Shown piece after piece: positions 16,376 through 23,675 of a DNA stretch of 64,000 nt. The stretch comes from Corynebacterium kefirresidentii (GTDB lineage Bacteria; Actinomycetota; Actinomycetes; Mycobacteriales; Mycobacteriaceae). The position numbers and the translations under genes were made by a program. Within the stretch, counting starts at the first letter, position 1; each line of letters starts with the position of its first letter. Below the pieces are notes generated by a model, which ran no database searches, had not been told where the DNA came from, and was given only the letters and a program-made list of their open reading frames with translations. The stretch lies in contig NGUZ01000002.1 of assembly GCA_002154655.1 (NCBI GenBank), positions 203,575 through 267,574 of the forward strand. The letters are read 5' to 3'.

Positions 16376-17418
16376 CTCTCATTCTTATCGCCCTCGCCGG
16401 CGCGGCCGCCAACCTCGTGGACGGTGGCATCGGCATGGGGTTCGGCGTCACATCTACCACGATGCTGCTCCTTGCCGGCCTAGGTCCCGCGCAGGCCTCT
16501 GCCGTCGTGCACACCGCTGAGCTTGGCACCACTGCCATTTCCGGTTTGAGCCACGCACGCTTCGGCAACGTGGACTGGAAGACGGTGGTCCGCCTTGGCG
16601 TCCCCGGCGGTATTGCCGCGTTTGTGGGGGCCACGTTGCTTTCGAATATTTCCACTGCCGCTGCCGCACCGGTGACCGCACTCATCCTGGTAGGCATAGG
16701 TGCCAACCTCATCTGGCGGTTCGCTCAGCCACGCCGCCGCGGTTCCGCCTACAAGCGCTCGCATTCCACTCCGTTTCTCGCTGGCCTTGGCCTGGTGGGC
16801 GGATTTGTCGATTCAACCGGTGGCGGTGGCTGGGGTCCCGTGTCGACCTCCACGCTTATGGCCATCGGTCGCGAGCAGCCGCGCCGCATTGTGGGCACGG
16901 TCAACGCCGCCGAATTCCTCGTGACCTTGGGCGCTACCGCGGGCTTTATCGTCGGCCTCTGGCACGACATCGTCGGCAACCTTGCCGCCGTTATCGCGCT
17001 TCTCATCGGCGGCGCCATCACTGCTCCCATCGCTGCGTGGCTCATCTCTCGTATCAACCCGGTCCTGCTTGGTGGATTGGTGGGCACGGCCATCGTAGGG
17101 CTTAATATCAGCAAGGTTATCGGCGGCGCCGAGACCTACTTTGGCTGGTCAGTGCCATCAGCAGTTACCTGGGTAGTCATCGCCGTCGTGGTCGCTGCTG
17201 GTGTGGCCGCTACAGTTTGTGGCACGCTGCGCACCAGGCGTGCCCGTGCAGCGGAATTGGAAGCAGAAAACGCTGAGGAAGCCGCCCACGCAGACTTTCA
17301 TACCCCGGATTACCCAGAGCGTGTCGCCGCCGCCCATCACTTCCACGGTTCGCGCAGGTCAGGTGTCACCATCGTGCAGGATAAGGCGCCCGAAAGCCCC
17401 GCCTCGGACCGAATGTAG
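16369..17418 (+). CDS. cysZ: TauE/SafE permease of the sulfite-assimilation operon (CysZ)
   Basis: A 349-residue membrane protein with two TauE repeats: LVDGGIGMGFGVTSTTMLLLAG at the start and FVDSTGGGGWGPVSTSTLMAIG in the middle, and about eight helices. Residues ~290-349 are a hydrophilic cytoplasmic tail. In C. glutamicum cysZ closes the fpr2-cysIXHDNYZ cluster and is proposed to import sulfate or sulfite. Here, with no cysHDN beside it, sulfite would be the more natural substrate, but that is inference. ATG 16369 overlaps the chelatase stop. Confidence 0.78.
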   Translation: MLTLILIALAGAAANLVDGGIGMGFGVTSTTMLLLAGLGPAQASAVVHTAELGTTAISGLSHARFGNVDWKTVVRLGVPGGIAAFVGATLLSNISTAAAAPVTALILVGIGANLIWRFAQPRRRGSAYKRSHSTPFLAGLGLVGGFVDSTGGGGWGPVSTSTLMAIGREQPRRIVGTVNAAEFLVTLGATAGFIVGLWHDIVGNLAAVIALLIGGAITAPIAAWLISRINPVLLGGLVGTAIVGLNISKVIGGAETYFGWSVPSAVTWVVIAVVVAAGVAATVCGTLRTRRARAAELEAENAEEAAHADFHTPDYPERVAAAHHFHGSRRSGVTIVQDKAPESPASDRM

Positions 17419-17529
17419 CGCATCGACTGCGGCCTTTGGCCAGGCAATAGACCAACGTTTGGCTGCAGTAGGCGGAACGCGGCCGAAGGTGGAGTTAGGG
17501 CTTATGTGAGTCTTGCTACCCTGAACCCG

Positions 17530-18267
17530 CTAGAGGCCGGCCACCTCGCCGATGACATAGACCGCCGGCGAGGAGATATCGTGCTCTGTCATCGTCTGCG
17601 CCAGTGTGGCCAAAGTGCAGCGGTAAGCGCGCTCGGTAGAAAGCGTGCCTTCTTGGATGATGGCGCAGGGGGTGGAAGGGGAGAGGGAAGCTGCAATAAG
17701 CGTGCTAGCAATCGCCGGTGCATTCTTAACCCCCATAATGACCGCCAGCGTGGCGCCAGAACGGGCGAGAGCTTCCCAGTCCACCAAGGACTTCTCGTGG
17801 CCGGGTGGTAGATGCCCGGAAACCACCGTGAAGCCGTGGACGATGCCGCGCTGAGTTACCGGAACGCCAACGGCTGCGGGAACGGAAATAGCTGAAGTTA
17901 CGCCCGGAATGACCGTGGTGGGAATCGAGGCTTCCGCCAGCGCTTGAACTTCCTCAAATCCGCGCCCAAAGACGAAGGGATCGCCACCCTTAAGGCGGGC
18001 TACCTTGCGGCCAGAGCGGGCATGAGTGATGAGCAACTCGTTGATCTTTTCCTGCGAGATTGACTTCTTATAGGGGAGTTTAGAGACGTCAATGAGCTCT
18101 TTGGAAGAAATATCACACAACCTATCGAGCTGCGCCGTAGGTCCCAGGTGATCGGCGAGAATAACCTCTGCATCCTGCAAGGCGCGCATGCCGCGTACGG
18201 TAATGAGGTCCCACGCGCCGGGGCCGCCGCCAATGAGGGCCACGGGATGGATCTGTGCGGAAGTCAT
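17530..18267 (-). CDS. cobA: uroporphyrinogen-III C-methyltransferase
   Basis: It methylates uroporphyrinogen III twice with SAM to make precorrin-2, the first dedicated step to siroheme. GGGPGAWDLITVRG (SAM-binding loop), LKGGDPFVFGRGFEE and VIPGVTSA are signature blocks of SUMT. The 245-residue length means a stand-alone CobA without the CysG dehydrogenase half. It converges on cysZ and diverges from the next gene with 41 bp between starts, closing the sulfite block. The 110-bp gap after cysZ shows no clear terminator. Confidence 0.87.
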   Translation of the reverse strand: MTSAQIHPVALIGGGPGAWDLITVRGMRALQDAEVILADHLGPTAQLDRLCDISSKELIDVSKLPYKKSISQEKINELLITHARSGRKVARLKGGDPFVFGRGFEEVQALAEASIPTTVIPGVTSAISVPAAVGVPVTQRGIVHGFTVVSGHLPPGHEKSLVDWEALARSGATLAVIMGVKNAPAIASTLIAASLSPSTPCAIIQEGTLSTERAYRCTLATLAQTMTEHDISSPAVYVIGEVAGL

Positions 18268-18308
18268 GGGACTCCATCTTAGTGGGTGCCCGACTATGCT
18301 TAAGCCAC

Positions 18309-19331
18309 ATGGATACCGGTAATTATGATGCCGAAACCGTGCGCTTTTTTGATGTCGCGCACGAAGGCGCTCAAATCCGCCTACTGGCCGGAGAAGTGGA
18401 GCTTTGGAGCGAGGCGCTCCGCGGGCTTAATCCTCGCTCGCTGGTCATTATCCCCACCGATGCGATTGCCAGGGAAGCCGCCCACTTGGGTGTCGGCCTT
18501 GCAGAGCCGCTGCGAATCCCGCTCGTCGTCACCGAATCGCTCCCGCGTTACGTGGGAGCATTGGACGTGGTTGTTGTCGTAGGCGAGACCGGCGAATGCG
18601 ATTGGGCTTCGCGCGCACTAATTGCCGCCAGCCAGCGCGGCGCCACCACCGTTTTGATTGGCCCGGCCAAGGGCCCGCTCGTGGAGGACTGCCCGGACGA
18701 TACCCTCATCGCCCCCTGCCTACCTACGGCAGAGGGCAGTTCGCCCGCTCGCAACATCGCCGCACTGCATGCTCTGTGCTGCCTGCTCTACCAGGACCCG
18801 ACCGCGGTGAAAGAGATCCTGGAGGATCTTGCTGCAGCCGTGGACCGAGAACTCGCGCAGCTTTCCCCTGAGCGCGATGCCACTACCAATCCGGGCCGCC
18901 AACTGCGCGAATTTATCGAAGGCGCCCGCATCATCCACTCCTGCGTGCTCGACCCTTATTCCTTTTCTGAGCGGCGTGAGCACGTGCAGATCGACGCCCT
19001 CGTCGCTCGTATGGCTGCGACCATCTGGGCGGTGCATGGCCTGCCGAGCGCTTTCGTGGACCCTGCGGAATTGCGACGCGCACTCGACCGAGATTCCGAT
19101 AGCTCCCCAGCAAATGATCTCTTCTTTGACCCCTTCATTGATAGCGATGGCACTGCGGATGCTTTGGTACCCTTGAAGGTGATTTTCTGGGGGCAGGAAG
19201 AGGCGAACCTGCCCAACTCGCTTGCAGTCCGCAGCATCGACCCGGAGCCGGGCCTGGGGCACCTTGCCCGCTCACTGCAGCTTATTACGCGGAGTTTTGC
19301 CGCGACCGCCTACGAGAATTCTAAAGGATAG
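18309..19331 (+). CDS. SIS-like/TobH family protein of the pmm-manA cluster
   Basis: A 340-residue protein matching the gene that lies between pmmA and manA in mycobacteria (Rv3256c) and corynebacteria. Residues ~100-140 have a sugar-isomerase-like look (DVVVVVGETGECDWASRAL, then GATTVLIGPAKGPL), consistent with a bacterial phosphoglucose-isomerase-like SIS fold, but no enzyme activity is known. ATG 18309 (MDTGNYDAETVRFFD) matches family starts; an in-frame ATG at 18255 would lie inside cobA. manA follows after 6 bp, so the two are translationally linked. Confidence 0.75.
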   Translation: MDTGNYDAETVRFFDVAHEGAQIRLLAGEVELWSEALRGLNPRSLVIIPTDAIAREAAHLGVGLAEPLRIPLVVTESLPRYVGALDVVVVVGETGECDWASRALIAASQRGATTVLIGPAKGPLVEDCPDDTLIAPCLPTAEGSSPARNIAALHALCCLLYQDPTAVKEILEDLAAAVDRELAQLSPERDATTNPGRQLREFIEGARIIHSCVLDPYSFSERREHVQIDALVARMAATIWAVHGLPSAFVDPAELRRALDRDSDSSPANDLFFDPFIDSDGTADALVPLKVIFWGQEEANLPNSLAVRSIDPEPGLGHLARSLQLITRSFAATAYENSKG

Positions 19332-19337
19332 AAACAC

Positions 19338-20567
19338 ATGCAGCTGTTGCACAGCGCCACCCGCAACTATTCCTGGGGCTCGCGTACCCTTATCCCGCAC
19401 CTGCAGGGCCAGCCCGATGCCGATAAGCCCGTCGCAGAGCTGTGGTTCGGCGCCCACCCCGGCGACCCTTCCACGGTGGATGGCCGACTGCTCAATGAGG
19501 TCATTGCAGAGGATCCGGCAGGGCAGCTAGGCAGCCGCGTATCTGCCGAGTACGGCGAGCGCCTGCCCTTCCTGCTCAAGGTGCTTGCGGCCGAGGAGCC
19601 GCTGTCCTTGCAGGCGCACCCGTCAAAGGCGCAGGCAGAAGAGGGCTTTGCCCGCGAAAACGCCGCCGGCATCGATCTCACCGCGTCTAATCGCAATTAC
19701 AAGGACGATAATCACAAGCCCGAGCTCATTGTCGCGCTCACGGATTTCTATGCCATGGCCGGCTTCCGCCCCTTGGCGCGCACCCGCGAGCTTTTTGCCG
19801 CCCTTGAGTGCCCTGAGCTGGACCACTACGTTGCCATGCTGGACGAGGACCCCTCGGTAACCACCGAGTCCGCCAACCTTCGCGTTCTCTTTACTACGTG
19901 GATTACCATCCCGTCCGCCAAGCGCAAGGAACTCATCGCCGCCATAGTCTCCGCTGGTGAGCGCCTTATTGCCGCGGACCCGGCCGATTGGAAGTCCCGT
20001 GTAATGTCCACGGTGCTGGAACTCAACCAGCGTTACCCGGGCGATATCGGTGTATTGGGTGCACTGTTGCTTAACCACATCGAACTTTCTCCCGGCGAGG
20101 CCGTCTACCTAGATGCCGGCCAGCTGCACGCCTATGTCTCCGGCCTTGGCGTAGAGATTATGGCCAACTCCGATAACGTTTTGCGCGGCGGCCTTACCCC
20201 CAAGTTCGTTGACGTTCCCGAACTAGTCAAGGTTCTCACCTACGCGGCTGCCGATGAACCGCGTGTTCAACAGCAGGATAAGTCCGCCCAGAATAATGTG
20301 CACGATGCCGCTGCATGGTCTTACCCGGTCCCGATTGAAGAATTCCTGCTAGACCGTGTAGAGCTTAGCGGAGCATCTTCTGTGGATTTTGATTACGATG
20401 GCCCGACCATCGCCCTGTGTACCGCAGGCTCCGTTACCTTTACTGATGCCGCCGGCAAGACCCTCACCGTGACCCCCAGCCAAGCCGTCTGGTTGCCTGC
20501 CTCTGAGGGGCGAGTCACCGCCACTGCGGCATCCGACGCCGCCGACCTCTTCGTCGCCCGCGCTTAG
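19338..20567 (+). CDS. manA: mannose-6-phosphate isomerase, type I
   Basis: It interconverts fructose-6-phosphate and mannose-6-phosphate, feeding PmmA and ManC. Zinc-site blocks are seen: LSLQAHPSKAQAEEGF and NYKDDNHKPELIVALTDF; EAVYLDAGQLHAYVSGLGVEIMANSDNVLRGGLTPK is the active-site region. The C-terminal cupin half is complete and the length (409) is typical. It is the last gene of the mannose cluster and is followed by a very strong terminator. Confidence 0.9.
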   Translation: MQLLHSATRNYSWGSRTLIPHLQGQPDADKPVAELWFGAHPGDPSTVDGRLLNEVIAEDPAGQLGSRVSAEYGERLPFLLKVLAAEEPLSLQAHPSKAQAEEGFARENAAGIDLTASNRNYKDDNHKPELIVALTDFYAMAGFRPLARTRELFAALECPELDHYVAMLDEDPSVTTESANLRVLFTTWITIPSAKRKELIAAIVSAGERLIAADPADWKSRVMSTVLELNQRYPGDIGVLGALLLNHIELSPGEAVYLDAGQLHAYVSGLGVEIMANSDNVLRGGLTPKFVDVPELVKVLTYAAADEPRVQQQDKSAQNNVHDAAAWSYPVPIEEFLLDRVELSGASSVDFDYDGPTIALCTAGSVTFTDAAGKTLTVTPSQAVWLPASEGRVTATAASDAADLFVARA

Positions 20568-20734
20568 CCCGCCTGCGCTTGGCTCGCCTGCGCACCAGCG
20601 CGCTTTGCCGACCCCCTCTTCGCCGGGGTTCAGGCGAGGCGTGGAACTTCAATTCCGGCGCGCTGCCGCCGCTTTCGTCGCTGCGCGAGTGCCTCATATG
20701 GCTGTTTCTTTCACAGCTCTAATGGTCCGGCGCA

Positions 20735-20792
20735 TACAAAAAGCACGTTTCCTCGAAATTCGCGTTCAGAATCGAGGAAACGTGCTTTTGTA
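20735..20792. terminator. long perfect hairpin between manA and the convergent membrane-protein gene
   Basis: AAAAGCACGTTTCCTCGA pairs perfectly with TCGAGGAAACGTGCTTTT (18 bp, extendable to TACA/TGTA) around a ~16-nt loop, with A and T tracts on both sides. The 160 bp before it (20568-20734) are GC-rich with no gene that I can support. Confidence 0.85.
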
Positions 20793-20820
20793 TTCAGCTA
20801 ATTGCCCAGTGGGATATGGA

Positions 20821-21627
20821 TTAGTGCGAAGCGGCTGCTTTGCGCGGCGCCTGCTTGGTCGGCACGAAATCGGTCGGCTCTTGGTTCTGCTCGGCAGAAG
20901 GCTGCTCTGCGGCGGCTTGATCGTCGCGTGGTACTTCCGCCTCTGCGACCTCTTGCTGCTTGTTTTCGGTTAGTTGTCCCCGGTCCGGGTTGGGCTTGTT
21001 CTCGCCAGTGGTTGTGCCCGTCCCATTTTGCTCCGAAGGCTGCGTCGGGGAAGGCTGCGGAGCGGACGGGGCAGTGGTGGTTTGCGGAGCGGTGCCGCCA
21101 TTGCCGCCATTGCCGCCGTTGTTGCCCTGGTTGCCCTGTGGGGAACCGGTAGCCTGCGAGCCGTTTTGATTGCTTGGGTAATCAGGCGTCGGGTACAGAT
21201 TGCCCTGGCCGGTGCCTTGTCCACCCTGGGCGTTGCCATTGCCCTGCGAGGTGGTTCCTTGCGGGGAAATATTTTCCGGGCGGTAAACCTTGGTGGGCTG
21301 GGTAGCCGCCTGCGGGTGCATGACCGCATTGGGGGCTAGATACGGATCATTGTTCTGCGGCTGGTGGTGCTTCGCATCGCCGGACGAAGCTGTAGAGCTT
21401 GTCGCATGTGCAGAGCGCTTCTCTGAAGGCGAATGGTCCGTGGAAGAAGTGGTGGTCTCCTCGGCCGCAGTGTGCGTCGGGGAGACGGAGGTGGTCGCGG
21501 ACTGATCCGCGGCATTGGAATAGTTAGCGCTCGGCGAGCTCATGCGCCAGACTGTGAATCCGACGACGGCCGCGGCTATCAGTCCGGCCACAATGAACAC
21601 GTAGACGCGGCGCGAATCTGGCTTCAT
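20821..21627 (-). CDS. single-pass membrane protein with long Pro/Gln/Ser/Gly-rich extracytoplasmic region
   Basis: A 268-residue protein with a short basic N-terminus (MKPDSRRVY), one membrane helix (VFIVAGLIAAAVVGFTVW) and then ~240 residues of low-complexity sequence. It is Ser/Thr-rich at first, then Gly/Gln/Asn-rich (QGNGNAQGGQGTGQG, PQGNQGNNGGNGGNGG), then rich in Pro, Gln and acidic residues. It has no cysteine in this part and no recognisable domain. ATG 21627 has AGAAAGGA; the longer frame to 21810 lacks support. It may span or contact the cell wall, but no function can be given. It lies where sahH would be in relatives. Confidence 0.7.
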   Translation of the reverse strand: MKPDSRRVYVFIVAGLIAAAVVGFTVWRMSSPSANYSNAADQSATTSVSPTHTAAEETTTSSTDHSPSEKRSAHATSSTASSGDAKHHQPQNNDPYLAPNAVMHPQAATQPTKVYRPENISPQGTTSQGNGNAQGGQGTGQGNLYPTPDYPSNQNGSQATGSPQGNQGNNGGNGGNGGTAPQTTTAPSAPQPSPTQPSEQNGTGTTTGENKPNPDRGQLTENKQQEVAEAEVPRDDQAAAEQPSAEQNQEPTDFVPTKQAPRKAAASH

Positions 21628-21875
21628 CGTGGCTGTCCTTTCTGTGAGGTGGGCTGATTTAACCCCATAGGAGGTGGCGGTATAGCACCCCGGTAACAAG
21701 TTGGTAACGAGACTATCATGTTTAGGAAACATTGCTACGGCGTGGCGATTCTGTGATACGCCAACAAAACGCCAGTTCGCGGATGTAGGACGCCCTGCAA
21801 ACCTTTTCATTGCGTGCTTTCTTTAACTGGGAAAGCGTGTATAAATGGCGCTGAAAGCACCGAAGGAGTCAAAAA

Positions 21876-22229
21876 GTGAGTACTTGGGACGAAGATATTT
21901 TCAGCACGGACCTCAACGTCGATTTCTTGGAAGAAATGGCAAACCTCGATGAAGAAGGGGTAATTCGCGCCGTTGAGGATGCCTGCGAAGTAGCACATAG
22001 CAAGCCACAGCTCAGTGAAGAAGAGGAACAGAACGCGCAAGCAGCAGCCACCATCGCTGCCATTTGGGCTGGCGCGCCCTTTAGTGCGGGCGAGGTTGTT
22101 GAAGATTACCCCTATATTAGGGAGCTGGTGGGGTCTGGCAGCGAAACCTTGACGGAAAATGCCCTCGAGGTACTAGAAAATGTCGAGGAAGAATATGACC
22201 TCGAAGCGTTTATAGAGGCCCTCTCCTAA
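21876..22229 (+). CDS. DUF4259 domain-containing protein
   Basis: A 117-residue acidic protein. STWDEDIFSTDLNVDFLEEMAN is the usual opening of DUF4259 ('GTWG-x-FDND-A-DF'). The rest is helical and rich in Glu/Ala. The family is scattered in bacteria, often as a lone gene near polymorphic-toxin loci, and its role is unknown. GTG 21876 has GAAGGAG, and a TATAAA -10-like box is at 21840-21845. It sits 67 bp before tmk. Confidence 0.75.
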   Translation: MSTWDEDIFSTDLNVDFLEEMANLDEEGVIRAVEDACEVAHSKPQLSEEEEQNAQAAATIAAIWAGAPFSAGEVVEDYPYIRELVGSGSETLTENALEVLENVEEEYDLEAFIEALS

Positions 22230-22296
22230 GCCATACCTACTGCCCGCAGCAGTGGCCTCATGCCAGACAAAATAGAAGGGAAGGTACCCCACACCT

Positions 22297-22911
22297 ATGC
22301 TTATCAGCATCGAAGGCATCGACGGTGCCGGTAAGAATACGCTGGTCTCCACAATCAGGGAGTCGTTGGATCGACCCGTGGAAGTCATCGCCTTCCCGCG
22401 CTATGCAGAGTCGATTCACGCCCAGCTCGCCCAAAAGGCGCTCTACGGAAAAATGGGTGACCTGACAGATTCGGCATATGCCATGGCAACTCTTTTTGCC
22501 TTGGATCGTTACGGCGTAAAAGACCAATTGCAGCGAGCCAAGGGTACGGACGCCGTGGTGCTATTGGATCGGTATGTGGCTTCCAATGCGGCATATTCGG
22601 CGGCGCGACTGGAAGACGATGCCGTCATGGACTGGGTGCATGATTTGGAATTTGGCACTTTAGGCCTGCCCCAAGCGGATCTGCAGGTTTATCTGGATAC
22701 TGCGGTAGAGGTGGCGTCGGAAAGAGCACAGGCAAGGGCCCAAGCAGATGCCAACCGGGAGCGTGACCGCTACGAGCGCGATGGCGGATTGCAGGAACGC
22801 ACCGCCGCGGCCTACCGGCGGCTAGCAGATGCGGGCTGGGGTGGACGCTGGATTGTCACCGCCGATGCGGATACTATAATTTCAGCGATAAAAGACCTTG
22901 TAGGAGAATAA
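22297..22911 (+). CDS. tmk: thymidylate kinase
   Basis: It phosphorylates dTMP to dTDP. The P-loop is EGIDGAGKNTLV; the residue after Lys is Asn, where most kinases have Ser or Thr and M. tuberculosis TMK has Arg, so the deviation is normal for actinobacteria. FPRYAESIHAQL binds dTMP, LLDRYVASNAAYSAARL is the DRY block, and the LID contains RERDRYERDG. It precedes mtrA by 3 bp, the conserved tmk-mtrA-mtrB-lpqB order. Confidence 0.88.
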   Translation: MLISIEGIDGAGKNTLVSTIRESLDRPVEVIAFPRYAESIHAQLAQKALYGKMGDLTDSAYAMATLFALDRYGVKDQLQRAKGTDAVVLLDRYVASNAAYSAARLEDDAVMDWVHDLEFGTLGLPQADLQVYLDTAVEVASERAQARAQADANRERDRYERDGGLQERTAAAYRRLADAGWGGRWIVTADADTIISAIKDLVGE

Positions 22912-22914
22912 AAC

Positions 22915-23607
22915 GTGGCGCCCAAGATTTTGGTAGTCGATGACGATCCGGCTATCTCGGAGATGCTGACCATTGTGCTCGAGTCCGAGGGACTTAAGCC
23001 CATTCCGGTCATGGACGGCAATGACGCCGTGCCCGCCTTTGAGCAACACGAGCCGGACCTCATTCTGCTGGACCTTATGCTGCCGGGCATGAACGGCGTG
23101 GATATCTGCCGCGCCATTCGCCGTGAATCCTCCGTACCCATCGTTATGCTGACCGCCAAGACGGATACGGTCGATGTGGTGCTAGGCCTTGAATCTGGCG
23201 CGGATGATTACATCACCAAGCCATTTAAACCCAAGGAACTCATCGCCCGCATTCGCGCGCGCTTGCGCCGCACCGATTCCGCGGAGTCTGAAATCTTGGA
23301 GGTGGCGGACCTCGTCATTGACGTGCCGGAGCATACCGTGCGCCGCACGGATGGTACCGAGTTGAACTTGACTCCCCTGGAATTTGACCTGTTGCTGGAA
23401 ATGGCGCGCCGCCCTGGCCAGGTGCATACGCGTGAGTCGCTGCTGGAGTCCGTATGGGGCTACCGCAATGCCTCTGATACGCGCTTGGTTAACGTCCACG
23501 TGCAGCGCCTGCGCGCCAAGATCGAGCATGATCCGGAGGATCCGCAGATTGTGCTGACCGTGCGTGGCGTGGGGTATAAGACCGGCAAGCCCGGCGCCGG
23601 GGAGTAA
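22915..23607 (+). CDS. mtrA: two-component response regulator MtrA
   Basis: An OmpR-family regulator of cell-wall hydrolases, osmostress and division genes in corynebacteria and mycobacteria. In the receiver domain DDD is at 9-11, the phosphoacceptor is D53 (ILLDLMLPG) and the conserved Lys is in YITKPFKP. The C-terminal winged helix contains LTPLEFDLLLEMARRPGQVHTRESLLESVWGY and RVHVQRLRAKIE-type recognition sequence. Starts at GTG 22915. MtrB is downstream. Confidence 0.93.
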   Translation: MAPKILVVDDDPAISEMLTIVLESEGLKPIPVMDGNDAVPAFEQHEPDLILLDLMLPGMNGVDICRAIRRESSVPIVMLTAKTDTVDVVLGLESGADDYITKPFKPKELIARIRARLRRTDSAESEILEVADLVIDVPEHTVRRTDGTELNLTPLEFDLLLEMARRPGQVHTRESLLESVWGYRNASDTRLVNVHVQRLRAKIEHDPEDPQIVLTVRGVGYKTGKPGAGE

Positions 23608-23675
23608 GAACCATCGGCATCATTGAGCGTTTAAGGCGTATTCGAGACGCCTTCATTACAACGTGGCGTACCTCT

